From Spirochaetia bacterium (GTDB lineage: Bacteria > Spirochaetota > Leptospiria > Turneriellales > JAOUOS01): 64,000 bases of DNA. The notes beneath the pieces were generated by a model. It saw nothing but the letters and a program-made list of their open reading frames with translations, was not told the origin of the DNA and did no database searches. Numbering within the stretch: the stretch's first letter is position 1; every line of letters starts with the position of its first letter. The stretch lies in assembly GCA_029880265.1 (NCBI GenBank), contig JAOUOT010000002.1, forward strand, positions 53,353-117,352, written 5' to 3'. Shown one piece after another: positions 35,672 to 44,374 of the stretch. The translations under genes were made by a program, and so were the position numbers.

Positions 35672-36304
35672 ATGCGATACGGCGATATACCTGAATGGTT
35701 AAAAAAACTTGAAAAGAAATTAGGCTTTATTGCCTTGCCAAATTTGGCTCTTTATCTTATTGTTCTTCAAATTTTCGGATTTCTCATTTATCATTTCAAG
35801 GGTCATGCTGTACATACGCTGTATTTAATTCCCCAAAAAGTTCTTGAAGGCGAAATCTGGCGCCTATTTACCTTTATGGCGGTTCCTTTGTCTACTGGGT
35901 TTTGGATTATTTTAGTATTATTTTTTCTTTATTTTGTGGTGACAACTCTCGAAAGAGAATGGGGAGAGTTTCCCGTTACCTTTTATCTTTTGATAACTGT
36001 TTTGCTGACCATCGCTTTTTCTTTTATATTCAACAGAACAATAAACGATTTTACACCCATTGAAATGACTCTTTTTCTGGCCGCGGCGACTACTTTTCCC
36101 GATGTTGAGATTTTATTATTCATTTTTCCCGTAAAACTCAAATGGCTCGCGATATTTGTAGTGGCCTCTTTTCTTTTTACGTTTCTTCAAAGCGATATGC
36201 TGTATAAAATCTATATTTTAATAGTTTTTTCTAATTATTTTATTTTTTTCGGACCGGCGTTTATTCACAAACTAAAACAAGCGCATAGAAGGAGAAGAAA
36301 ATAG
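35672..36304 (+). CDS. Rhomboid-like membrane protein lacking the catalytic dyad
   Basis: This 210-residue protein has five to six membrane segments. It contains IPQKVLEGEIWRLFTFMAVP, which closely resembles the L1/TM1 region of rhomboid proteases (the WR motif). The expected GxSG serine and the paired membrane histidine are missing: the corresponding region reads NDFTPIEMTLFLAAATTFPD. It is therefore probably an inactive rhomboid-fold protein (Derlin/iRhom-like), not a protease. The C-terminus is very basic (KLKQAHRRRRK) and cytosolic by the positive-inside rule. It follows the small lipoprotein gene and precedes purD. Confidence 0.65.
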   Translation: MRYGDIPEWLKKLEKKLGFIALPNLALYLIVLQIFGFLIYHFKGHAVHTLYLIPQKVLEGEIWRLFTFMAVPLSTGFWIILVLFFLYFVVTTLEREWGEFPVTFYLLITVLLTIAFSFIFNRTINDFTPIEMTLFLAAATTFPDVEILLFIFPVKLKWLAIFVVASFLFTFLQSDMLYKIYILIVFSNYFIFFGPAFIHKLKQAHRRRRK

Positions 36305-36357
36305 CTTTCCATTTCGGTTTTTTATTTACGCAGAAACTATTTTAGAAAGTCTGTCTT

Positions 36358-37647
36358 ATGAATATTTTAATCTTGGGCGGCGGCGGCAGAGAGCACGCTA
36401 TGTATTTAAAGATTAAAAATAGTTCATTGGCTAAAAATGTTTATATCTCTCCCGGTAACGCGGGCATTAATGACGAATGCCGTATAAACATAAATATCGA
36501 AGATTTTGACCGCGTCTCTCAAATCGTTAAAGAATATGACATCTCTCTTATAGTTGTCGGTCCCGAAGTTCCTTTGGTATTGGGAATTAAAGATTACTTT
36601 AAAAATGCAATGCCGCACCTTTTTGTCTTCGGGCCCGATAAAAAAAGCGCGATGCTCGAAGGGTCAAAGGTATTTTCTGATCAATTCATGAAAGAAGCGG
36701 GCATTCCTGCGCCGATGGCAAGCTCTGCCAATAATCTTGATCGGGCAATTTCTATTATTGAAGACGGCCCCCTGCCTATCGTTATAAAAGCCGACGGATT
36801 GGCCGCCGGCAAGGGCGTAAGCATTCATCATGATAAAAAAAGCGCCATAACTAAATTAGAAGATATTTTTAAAGATAATATATTCGGCGAAGCCGGTAAA
36901 AGCGTGTTAATTCAAGAATTTTTAGAAGGCGAAGAATCTTCTTTATTCGCTTTGTTAAACGGCAAAGAAGCGCTTATTTTGCCTACCGCAAGAGATTATA
37001 AAGCCGCATATGAAAATAACCAGGGCCCCAATACGGGCGGCATGGGCTCTTTCTCGCCAGGGGAGGCCCTATCGTCTTCTCATATTCAATTTGCGTGCGA
37101 AAATATAATTAAACCCGTACTTGATAAGTTTCAATATACCGGTATTTTATACATAGGTCTGATGGTAGATAGAGAAAACCCTGAAGCTTCTAAAGTCTTA
37201 GAGTTTAACTGTCGTTTCGGAGACCCTGAAACCCAATCTATTTTGCCCATGATTGAAGGTGATATCGTTCCTTATTTGTTATGGAGTTGCGGAAATAACG
37301 ATGCATTGATTCCTAAAATAAAAGACGACGGATTTTATAAAATTCCTCAAAAAACAGGCTGCGCCTTAAATGTTGTCATCGCGTCTAACGGATATCCATC
37401 TGATTATGATAAAGGTATTGCTCTAAATTTACCAGATACTCTGCCTGAAAACATTCATATTATTCACGCCGGAACCGAAAAAATAAGCAATAAAATTGTA
37501 TCAAATGGGGGGCGAGTTTTAAATATTGTCGGATATGCAAAAAATTTAGAAGAATCAAAAAATCTAGTTTACAAGTTCATTGAAAGCCTTAAAAAGACAA
37601 GCGAGTTAAGCGATTTTTTTTATAGAAACGATATAGGAAGCGCCTAA
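36358..37647 (+). CDS. purD: Phosphoribosylamine-glycine ligase (GAR synthetase)
   Basis: This 429-residue ATP-grasp enzyme joins glycine to phosphoribosylamine in purine synthesis. The sequence shows MNILILGGGGREHAM, VVGPEVPLVLGI, FGPDKKSAMLEGSK, KADGLAAGKGVSI, QEFLEGEESS, DYKAAYENNQGPNTGGMGSFSP and EFNCRFGDPETQ. All are canonical for PurD. Length is normal. No Shine-Dalgarno precedes the ATG. An uncharacterised gene follows 18 bases later. It lies far from purH at the window start, so purine genes are dispersed. Confidence 0.98.
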   Translation: MNILILGGGGREHAMYLKIKNSSLAKNVYISPGNAGINDECRININIEDFDRVSQIVKEYDISLIVVGPEVPLVLGIKDYFKNAMPHLFVFGPDKKSAMLEGSKVFSDQFMKEAGIPAPMASSANNLDRAISIIEDGPLPIVIKADGLAAGKGVSIHHDKKSAITKLEDIFKDNIFGEAGKSVLIQEFLEGEESSLFALLNGKEALILPTARDYKAAYENNQGPNTGGMGSFSPGEALSSSHIQFACENIIKPVLDKFQYTGILYIGLMVDRENPEASKVLEFNCRFGDPETQSILPMIEGDIVPYLLWSCGNNDALIPKIKDDGFYKIPQKTGCALNVVIASNGYPSDYDKGIALNLPDTLPENIHIIHAGTEKISNKIVSNGGRVLNIVGYAKNLEESKNLVYKFIESLKKTSELSDFFYRNDIGSA

Positions 37648-37665
37648 TTCTGATAATAATAAAGA

Positions 37666-38613
37666 ATGTATCCTCTTTCTGAAATATTAACGTCTTCAAA
37701 TGCTTCATATTTGCAATATATTTCTAAAAAAACCGGTTTTTTAATATCGGGCAAAAAGCCCGAAAAAATTCAATGGCTTTGGGTTCATTTGCTGAAGCTA
37801 TATCATGAAAAAAGTATTAAAAAAATATTAAATTTCAATGAAAGATACGCTTTTGAAGAGCTTTTAAATAACTTTGGATATATTCCTAATTCAGAATGCG
37901 GCGCCGTTCATGAAGCTATAGAAAATAAAATACCATGGATATTTAAATATCCGCATGGCGGTATATTCATTCCTCTTGAACTGATAAAAACCTTAATGCA
38001 AGACGAAGAGTATTTTAAGCATAATTATTTTTTTTCTCTTTTGAAAAAACTTACGCTTAAAGAACAAAAAGATTTCGCGTCTTTTCTGGGCAATTCTTAT
38101 GAGACCCAGGCGAATCTATCTTTTGAAAAAAATCAATTAGATATGGCTCTTGTACTATATATTTGGTTTGCCAGACAATTTATTCATAGAAAGAACCTAT
38201 CTTTTGAATTTATTGAAAAGGGAAGAATTATAAACAGCCCGTTTTCTTTTTTAAGAGAAAATACAAAATCAAAAAACAACTCGTTAAGCGAAGAAGGTAT
38301 TTTACCCGAGAAACCGGTCTTTTTATGGAGCTATCTGCAAAACGCCTTTGGCGGCAGGTCTAGCGAAATTGAAAAATGGATAGTCTTAATGAGAGAAGCT
38401 AAAAAAGGTTTTTATCGCTCTTTATCTTTGGCAGCCTCGCCTAAAAACCGTCTGGTTGAGATTTTTAAAATGGGTCTTTTAATGCCTATATTGCCGCATA
38501 AACTCAATACAAATAAAAATATTGAAAATATTAAGGCCGTAACTCCCCGCGAGATTTTTTCATTTTTAAAACAGAGAAATGAAAAAATGAATAATATTCA
38601 TTTAAAAAACTGA
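37666..38613 (+). CDS. Uncharacterised protein downstream of purD
   Basis: This is a 315-residue soluble, mostly helical protein with no signal peptide or membrane helix. Notable segments are WVHLLKLYHEKSIKKIL, WIFKYPHGGIFIPLELIKTLM and FARQFIHRK. The last 100 residues are basic and end with a charged helix (EIFSFLKQRNEKMNN). The YPHGGIFIPLELI stretch and the winged-helix-like spacing could reflect a DNA-binding or helicase-C-like fold, but I do not recognise the family. It lies 18 bases after purD and is convergent with the OmpA gene 2 bases away. Confidence 0.7.
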   Translation: MYPLSEILTSSNASYLQYISKKTGFLISGKKPEKIQWLWVHLLKLYHEKSIKKILNFNERYAFEELLNNFGYIPNSECGAVHEAIENKIPWIFKYPHGGIFIPLELIKTLMQDEEYFKHNYFFSLLKKLTLKEQKDFASFLGNSYETQANLSFEKNQLDMALVLYIWFARQFIHRKNLSFEFIEKGRIINSPFSFLRENTKSKNNSLSEEGILPEKPVFLWSYLQNAFGGRSSEIEKWIVLMREAKKGFYRSLSLAASPKNRLVEIFKMGLLMPILPHKLNTNKNIENIKAVTPREIFSFLKQRNEKMNNIHLKN

Positions 38614-38615
38614 TG

Positions 38616-40139
38616 TTATTCTAATTCTACGATTTTAAATTCAACTCTTCTGTTTTTGAATTTTCCGGCTTCGGTAGCGTTAGAAGCGGCGGGTTGTCTA
38701 GAACCGTAACCTATATAAGTAATTCTATCTTCAGAGATTCCCTTTGATATCAAAAAATCATAAACCGCTTTTGCCCTCATTTCTGATAATTTCAAATTAT
38801 ATTCGGCAGATCCGCTATTGTCGGTATGCCCACCTATTTCAATCTTAATAGACTGATTTTCTATTAACATTTCATATAATCGATTTAATTCAGAAAACGA
38901 CTCAGATTTTACTACCGAAGAATTGTAGTCAAAGAATATATTTCTTAAAGCTATATTCATGCCCGCTTTCATTGTTTTTAAAATTAGATTTAATTTTTGT
39001 TTTTTAGGAGAATTTATCAGATCGACAGATTCGCTGACAGAAAAGAAATTTCTTTTTTCTGCCCTTAAAAGATATTTTTTCCCCACAGGCAGCGCGATTT
39101 TAAATTTTCCTTTTTCATCGCTGGTTGTTCTGCCTAATATCTTTCCGGTTTTCAAGTTTTCATAATAAATTACCGCCTCAATCGGAAATTCTTCCGATGT
39201 TTTTACGACGCCTTCAATAAGTTCAATTCTACCCGGCTTTAACCTATCTGGCAGATTTGTTAAAAATAAATCTTTTCGGTTATTTTCAGTGTCTTTAGAA
39301 AAAATAGCATATTTTCTATCGGGAGATATAATATAATGTATGTCATTTTTTTCAGTATTTATTAACGGCCCTAAATTTTCGGGAGCGCTCCAGTTTACCC
39401 AGGTACCGTCAAGTTTTCGGCTATAATACATATCAAATCCGCCGTATCCGTCGTATTTGTCGCTTGCAAAATATAAAGTTTGCATATCAGACGCCAGATG
39501 CGGAGTTATTTCGTTATATGAGGTATTTATTGAAGGTCCCATATTTTGTGGCGCGCTCCAGGTACCGTCGCTTTGAAGCGTACTTACGTATAAATCCATT
39601 CCGCCCATTGAATCGTTTCTTTTAAGATTTAATATGAGCGTTTTTTCGTCTGAACCCATATGATAATTTACTAATGGACCCTCTGTATAAAAATTTCTAA
39701 TTTCTAACGGCACGGGAAATGTCCATTTGCCGTTTATAAAACGGCTTTTTGAAACCCCCTTTACGACAATTCCGTCTTTTTCGTAAACATTTCCCAGATA
39801 AAGCGTATTTCCGTCTGCTGACGTACCGATAGGAAAATCATAATGAATCGTATTAAAAGGCGCATTTATTTGAACGGCTGTTGACCATGTTCCAAACTTT
39901 GTTTTTCTGCTCATCCATATATCTTGGTCGTCTTTCATTTGAAAATAACCCGTATTTTGAGGGTGTCCTCCCCGGCAAAAATACAGGGTACTTCCGTCAG
40001 ATGAATATATAGGAGCTATCTCGTCATATTCTGAGTTTATATTTTCGCCCAGACTTTCAAGCGTATTTAGATTCTGCCCATTTACAGGCGTTATAAAATA
40101 AAATAATAAAATACTATTAATTACCCGATTAAGTTTCAT
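38616..40139 (-). CDS. OmpA-family protein with PD40 beta-propeller repeats
   Basis: This is a 507-residue exported protein with a signal peptide (MKLNRVINSILLFYFITPVNG). Residues of about 30-310 contain at least five WD40-like PD40 repeats, for example APIYSSDGSTLYFCRGG and LASDMQTLYFASDKYDG. They form a beta-propeller like that of TolB. A carboxypeptidase-regulatory-like domain follows (VIYYENLKTGKILGRTTSDEKGKF). The C-terminal 110 residues are an OmpA/MotB peptidoglycan-binding domain, with IFFDYNSSVV, GGHTDNSGSAEYNLKLSEMRA and NRRVEFKI. It probably anchors the outer membrane or a surface complex to the wall. It appears to be a single gene. Confidence 0.92.
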   Translation of the reverse strand: MKLNRVINSILLFYFITPVNGQNLNTLESLGENINSEYDEIAPIYSSDGSTLYFCRGGHPQNTGYFQMKDDQDIWMSRKTKFGTWSTAVQINAPFNTIHYDFPIGTSADGNTLYLGNVYEKDGIVVKGVSKSRFINGKWTFPVPLEIRNFYTEGPLVNYHMGSDEKTLILNLKRNDSMGGMDLYVSTLQSDGTWSAPQNMGPSINTSYNEITPHLASDMQTLYFASDKYDGYGGFDMYYSRKLDGTWVNWSAPENLGPLINTEKNDIHYIISPDRKYAIFSKDTENNRKDLFLTNLPDRLKPGRIELIEGVVKTSEEFPIEAVIYYENLKTGKILGRTTSDEKGKFKIALPVGKKYLLRAEKRNFFSVSESVDLINSPKKQKLNLILKTMKAGMNIALRNIFFDYNSSVVKSESFSELNRLYEMLIENQSIKIEIGGHTDNSGSAEYNLKLSEMRAKAVYDFLISKGISEDRITYIGYGSRQPAASNATEAGKFKNRRVEFKIVELE

Positions 40140-40303
40140 TAAGAATAAAACTTAATCATTAAGTCGAATTGTCAATCGGTTTATTCCAGATGACTGACAT
40201 CCGCCTGAAAAGAATTTAGTTCATATTTTTCGGTCATCTCATAAAGGCAAGAAAATAGAAGAAAAATATCAATAAAGCTTTAATTTAATGGCAGAAATCA
40301 GGT

Positions 40304-40999
40304 TTAATCGTCGCGCCCGCCTAAAAATCCCGAACGAATCAAAAAATATATAAGCGTCAAAATAGAGCTTACTGCGGCCGCGACATATGTCATCGCTGCC
40401 GCGTCTAATACAGCCGATACGCCTTTTCTTTCTGAAGCAGTCGCAACTACCCCGCTTTCCCAAAGCGCCTGTTTTGCTCTAGACGATGCGTTAAACTCTA
40501 CAGGAAGCGTAACAAGCTGAAATACTACAACCGCGGAAAATAAAATAATTCCCGCCCAAATGAGCTGCGTCATTCCCATGAAAAATCCGGCCATTAATAT
40601 TATCCAGCTGAAATTGCTGCCTACTGAAGCAGTGGGAACAAGCATTGTTCTTAGGGTAAGCATTGGATATCTGACTTTATCTTGAATCGCGTGCCCCGCT
40701 TCGTGAGCCCCTACCCCTACAGCAGATACCGAGATGTTATCGTATACTTCAGAAGATAACCTTAATACTTTTTTTGAAGGGTCATAATGATCTGATAAAA
40801 AACCGCTGGCGCGCTCTATTCGTACATCGGTCACTCCGCCGTATCTTAAAACAGCTTCTGCGGCTTCGGCGCCGGTCATTCCGGTTTCGTTTCGCACCTT
40901 TGAATACTTCTTAAAGCTACTTTTTACTTTAAAAGACGCCCACATCGATAATAAAAAACCGGGGGCAATGATTAAAAAATATAATGGATCAAAAAACAT
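40304..40999 (-). CDS. YugP-type zinc metallopeptidase
   Basis: This 231-residue membrane protein belongs to the YugP family (putative neutral zinc metallopeptidase, PF04298). The HExxH motif is HEAGH (His99, Glu100, His103). MFFDPLYFLIIAPGFLLSMWAS at the N-terminus and further helices after residue 120 and at the C-terminus anchor it. The conserved TGAEAAEAVLRYGGV and LSDHYDPSKKVLRLS are typical. GGAG in AGGAGAG lies just before the ATG, a strong ribosome binding site. Substrate is unknown. The 164-bp region downstream (40140-40303) shows no clear terminator. Confidence 0.93.
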   Translation of the reverse strand: MFFDPLYFLIIAPGFLLSMWASFKVKSSFKKYSKVRNETGMTGAEAAEAVLRYGGVTDVRIERASGFLSDHYDPSKKVLRLSSEVYDNISVSAVGVGAHEAGHAIQDKVRYPMLTLRTMLVPTASVGSNFSWIILMAGFFMGMTQLIWAGIILFSAVVVFQLVTLPVEFNASSRAKQALWESGVVATASERKGVSAVLDAAAMTYVAAAVSSILTLIYFLIRSGFLGGRDD

Positions 41000-41214
41000 A
41001 TTACTCTCCTATTTCACTAATAAATTATTAAATTAACAATTTATCGATTATTTATTTAATTTTCTATAAGTGTACTTAATAAAATAAAATTTGCAATGAA
41101 AATAATTATAAATTTGTCAGGTAATTATAAAAAGAATGCGTTAAGTATTCTTTTTGCGGCCAACGCGTCCAAAACAATTATTTACGGGCAGATGTGATAT
41201 TATAATGAGTCCCT

Positions 41215-41862
41215 ATGGAATTTTTTATAGATACGGCGGATATTGAAGAGATAAAAGCCGCTAATGAACTGGGTATCTTAGACGGGGTAACCACAAATCC
41301 CTCTTTGATTGCAAAAACAGGCAGGCCTTTTAAGCAAATAATTACAGAGATTTGCGAAATTGTAAAAGGACCGGTATCGGCTGAAGTGATTGCCGTTGAA
41401 AAAGACAGCATCATAAAAGAGGGCAGAGAGCTTTCAAAAATTGCCGAAAATATTGTTATAAAAGTGCCATTAATATCTGAAGGTTTAAAAGCCGTCAAAG
41501 TTCTGTCTGAAGAAAACATAAAAACAAATGTTACTCTATGTTTTTCGGCCTCTCAGGCGTTATTGGCCGCAAAAGCCGGCGCCACATATGTGTCGCCCTT
41601 TGTAGGAAGGCTAGACGATATCTCGCATGAAGGAATGAATCTTATTCAAGAAATTATGGATATCTACACAAATTATGAATATAACGCAAAAATTATAGTG
41701 GCCAGCATAAGACATCCTCTTCATTTAAAAGAAGCCGCTCTAATGGGAGCCGATGTCGCCACGATACCTTTTTCGGTTTTTAACCAGCTAGTTAAGCATC
41801 CGTTAACCGATATTGGGCTTGAAAAGTTTTTAGCCGACGCTAAGAAATTTCAGTGGGAATAA
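41215..41862 (+). CDS. Transaldolase-family protein (FsaA/TalC type)
   Basis: This 215-residue TIM-barrel aldolase belongs to the short transaldolase / fructose-6-phosphate aldolase family. Signature segments are [28 protein letters not shown], the Schiff-base lysine in NIVIKVPL (Lys83), [32 protein letters not shown], and [23 protein letters not shown]. Length is normal. Sequence alone cannot separate transaldolase from fructose-6-phosphate aldolase. The stop overlaps the ParA start by one base (TAATG), so this metabolic gene heads an operon with a ParA ATPase, a membrane protein and a lipid kinase. Confidence 0.93.
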   Translation: MEFFIDTADIEEIKAANELGILDGVTTNPSLIAKTGRPFKQIITEICEIVKGPVSAEVIAVEKDSIIKEGRELSKIAENIVIKVPLISEGLKAVKVLSEENIKTNVTLCFSASQALLAAKAGATYVSPFVGRLDDISHEGMNLIQEIMDIYTNYEYNAKIIVASIRHPLHLKEAALMGADVATIPFSVFNQLVKHPLTDIGLEKFLADAKKFQWE

Positions 41863-42632
41863 TGGGAAAAATTATTTCTATAATAAACCAGAAGGGAGGC
41901 GTCGCCAAAACCACGACCGCCATAGAATTGTCGGCCGGAATAGCCCGAAAATACCCCGAAAAAAAAATATTGCTAATCGATTTAGACGCTCAAAAAAACG
42001 CCACCGGCGTCGTATTGCATAATATTAAACCCGATAAAGACGAAACCGTTTTTTCTTTTTTTCAAGGTAAAAAACCTGACAGCAGACATATAAAAGCGAC
42101 ATATTTAAACAACTTATTTATGACGGCGGCATGTATAGAACTTGTCGAGATTGAAAGTTTATTATCAAGCTCCTTAGACGGATTTTTCAGACTTAGCGAA
42201 GCTCTAAAGGCGATAGAAAAAGAATTTGCATGCATTATCATTGATTGCCCCCCTAGTCTTTCTGTTGTGACCATTAATGCCATGGTGGCTTCTGATTTTT
42301 TAATTATACCTCTTCAAATATCTAAATTTTCTTTAGACGGAATTCAAAGCATCGTAGACTCTGTTCAAACTGTACAGAAACGATATAACGCCAATTTGAA
42401 AATCATGGGCGGTCTTTTAACAATGTTTGACGAACGAACGTCAATATCGCAGGCAATGACGCCGCAAATAAAGAAATTGTTGCCTCTTTTTAACGTAAGC
42501 ATTCCTAAATCGGTCATTGTAGAAGAGGCGCATTTGTTAAAAAAAGATTTATTTGATTACGCGGCAAATCATAAGGTTACCAAAGCTTATGAAGATTTTT
42601 GCGAGGAGGTCTCAAGTGCCGTCGGATTCTAG
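41862..42632 (+). CDS. ParA/Soj-family ATPase without ParB partner
   Basis: This is a 256-residue P-loop ATPase of the ParA/MinD type. I chose the ATG at 41862, which overlaps the transaldolase stop, over a GTG three codons upstream. Motifs are the deviant Walker A KGGVAKTT (11-18, with signature Lys11), DLDAQKNAT (Walker A prime) and IIDCPPSLS (Walker B). Members usually partition chromosomes with ParB or position protein clusters. No ParB or parS is visible here. Instead the next gene, overlapping by 17 bases, encodes a bitopic membrane protein. Positioning of a membrane-linked cargo is a reasonable inference. Confidence 0.92.
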   Translation: MGKIISIINQKGGVAKTTTAIELSAGIARKYPEKKILLIDLDAQKNATGVVLHNIKPDKDETVFSFFQGKKPDSRHIKATYLNNLFMTAACIELVEIESLLSSSLDGFFRLSEALKAIEKEFACIIIDCPPSLSVVTINAMVASDFLIIPLQISKFSLDGIQSIVDSVQTVQKRYNANLKIMGGLLTMFDERTSISQAMTPQIKKLLPLFNVSIPKSVIVEEAHLLKKDLFDYAANHKVTKAYEDFCEEVSSAVGF

Positions 42633-43329
42633 CGAAAAAGAATCTAAAAAAAAGAAATCTAAAAAAGATTTTCTTTCAAACGCCGTAGAAGAAGAATTAA
42701 ATCAATCAAATTCTCTTGGAGATTTTATTGACGAAGTAAAGAAAAGAAATAAATTTGTCCATAGATTTAAGAGAAAAAGTATAAAAGAGAATAAAGTAGA
42801 TACAGAAAATAAAAATATGGAAGACAATGAAATTGAGCAAAGAGAATCAAACTCTTTAAGATTATCTGAAATTAAAGACGAGAATAAAAAAAGAATAATT
42901 GCCTTTATTCTAATAATTCTAATTTTATCTGGTCTTGGCTATTTAGGCTACTATTTCTTTTCGCAAGGCGTCTCTTCGCCGGTTATTTATTTAGCGTCAA
43001 ACCAAATAGACGGCAGTCGTTTAAGTTCAATCTCAACCGATACAGAAGAGGTCTTCTCTAAAGGTAAACCCTTGTATTTTTATTTTACAACCGGCAAACG
43101 CTTAGGCACAGATAAGTTAATCGTAACCGTTCTTGAACTTTACGAAACTCCTGAAGGCATTATGAAAGAGCAGCTCGCGGGAAACTATGAAATATCGGTA
43201 AAACCGGGATGGGGTCATTTTGAAACACACTTTCAAAAAGAAGTGTTTGAAAACGCGGGAAGATATAAGCTTAAAATTCTAACCAAAGAAGGAAACCTTT
43301 TATCTGAAAGGCTGTTTCAAATAAGATGA
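42616..43329 (+). CDS. Bitopic membrane protein coupled to ParA
   Basis: This 237-residue protein starts with GTG at 42616, chosen because AGGAGG lies at 42604-42609 inside the parA gene. Residues 1-92 are cytoplasmic, very rich in Lys, Glu and Ser, and probably disordered. Residues 94-115 form one membrane helix (IIAFILIILILSGLGYLGYYFF). The last 120 residues, outside the membrane, look like a beta-sandwich (KPLYFYFTTGKRLGTDKLIV). The charged tail could contact ParA. It overlaps the lipid kinase start as ATGA. I do not recognise the family. Confidence 0.8.
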   Translation: MPSDSSEKESKKKKSKKDFLSNAVEEELNQSNSLGDFIDEVKKRNKFVHRFKRKSIKENKVDTENKNMEDNEIEQRESNSLRLSEIKDENKKRIIAFILIILILSGLGYLGYYFFSQGVSSPVIYLASNQIDGSRLSSISTDTEEVFSKGKPLYFYFTTGKRLGTDKLIVTVLELYETPEGIMKEQLAGNYEISVKPGWGHFETHFQKEVFENAGRYKLKILTKEGNLLSERLFQIR

Positions 43330-44249
43330 AATCCGAGCAAAAATTTGCATTTTTAATATACAATCCTAAAACGGCTAAAAATCAAAAAAACGCCGAAGAT
43401 TTTGCGTTAATCTGGGAAAATAAATTCAAAACAAAAGTAACTCTTAGAAAAACAAAATCTCATGAAGATATTAGAGTTGCCGCTGTTGAGGCGGCTAAAA
43501 GCAATAGCATTCCCGTTTTTATGGGTGGCGACGGGACATTTTCGGAGTGTCTTCAGGGCCTGTCTGAATATTATAAGTTTCAAGGAATAAAAACCCCAGT
43601 CGGTATGCTGCCCGGCGGTACAGGCAACAGTTTTTTGCGAGACTTTGATATTTTAAATTATGAACAAGGCAGAGACCGCCTTATTGACGCAGTAAGTAAA
43701 AACAAAGCTAAAAAAATCGATATGGGGTTAATAGATTACACATTTGATAATAAAAACAAAAAAAGAATATTTTTCAACGTGTGGGGAATGGGAATTATTT
43801 CTAAAATTACCGAACGCGCCATAAAAATGAGGTTTCTTGGATCTTTTAACTATACAATGGGAACATTGATAGAGTTATTATTTCACAAGCCATATACATT
43901 TGAAACTTCAATTGATAATAAAACAGAAATAATAAGTTGTGATTTTATTTCAATATCAAATTCTCGTTTCACCGGCGGTTCCATGTTAATGGCCCCTAAT
44001 GTAAAAGTTGACGACGGTAGGCTTCACTATGTCATTTCGAAGGTTATATCTTCAATTAAATTATTGAAACTCTTTCCCACTATTTTTAAAGGGGATCACA
44101 TTAAAAACCCCAACATATCTTCAGGATTTCTAAAATTTTTTTCGCTTAAAACCGATAAACCCATTGTCATGAATATTGACGGCGAACTTGAATCTGGCTC
44201 TAATCCGAAAGTTTCAATAAAACCTGAATTTTTCTCTGTTTATTTATAA
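43326..44249 (+). CDS. Diacylglycerol kinase-family lipid kinase
   Basis: This 307-residue protein has the DAGK catalytic fold, as in YegS/DgkB, which phosphorylates diacylglycerol or related lipids. Visible features are FLIYNPKTAKNQKN, the nucleotide-binding VFMGGDGTFSECLQGL, MLPGGTGNSFLRD, and a C-terminal domain with GGSMLMAPNVKVDDGRLHYVI and VMNIDGELE. All key Gly/Asp residues are present, so it should be active. The start overlaps the previous stop by 4 bases, and a short hairpin overlaps its own stop. It is the last gene of the transaldolase-ParA operon. Confidence 0.92.
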   Translation: MKSEQKFAFLIYNPKTAKNQKNAEDFALIWENKFKTKVTLRKTKSHEDIRVAAVEAAKSNSIPVFMGGDGTFSECLQGLSEYYKFQGIKTPVGMLPGGTGNSFLRDFDILNYEQGRDRLIDAVSKNKAKKIDMGLIDYTFDNKNKKRIFFNVWGMGIISKITERAIKMRFLGSFNYTMGTLIELLFHKPYTFETSIDNKTEIISCDFISISNSRFTGGSMLMAPNVKVDDGRLHYVISKVISSIKLLKLFPTIFKGDHIKNPNISSGFLKFFSLKTDKPIVMNIDGELESGSNPKVSIKPEFFSVYL

Positions 44250-44264
44250 CCTTTTGAAGGTTAT
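44246..44264 (+). terminator. Possible short terminator after the lipid kinase
   Basis: ATAACCTT and AAGGTTAT form an 8-bp stem with a 3-nt loop overlapping the stop codon. The following sequence is only partly U-rich (AGACGTTTTGTTT), so this is weak. Confidence 0.35.
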
Positions 44265-44374
44265 AGACGTTTTGTTTACTTGCTTTTATAAAACCAAAAT
44301 TATTATTTTATCTAAGTTAATAAAACAATTTTTGCATTTTACAATGAGAAGCATATAAAATTTTTGTTATTTAC

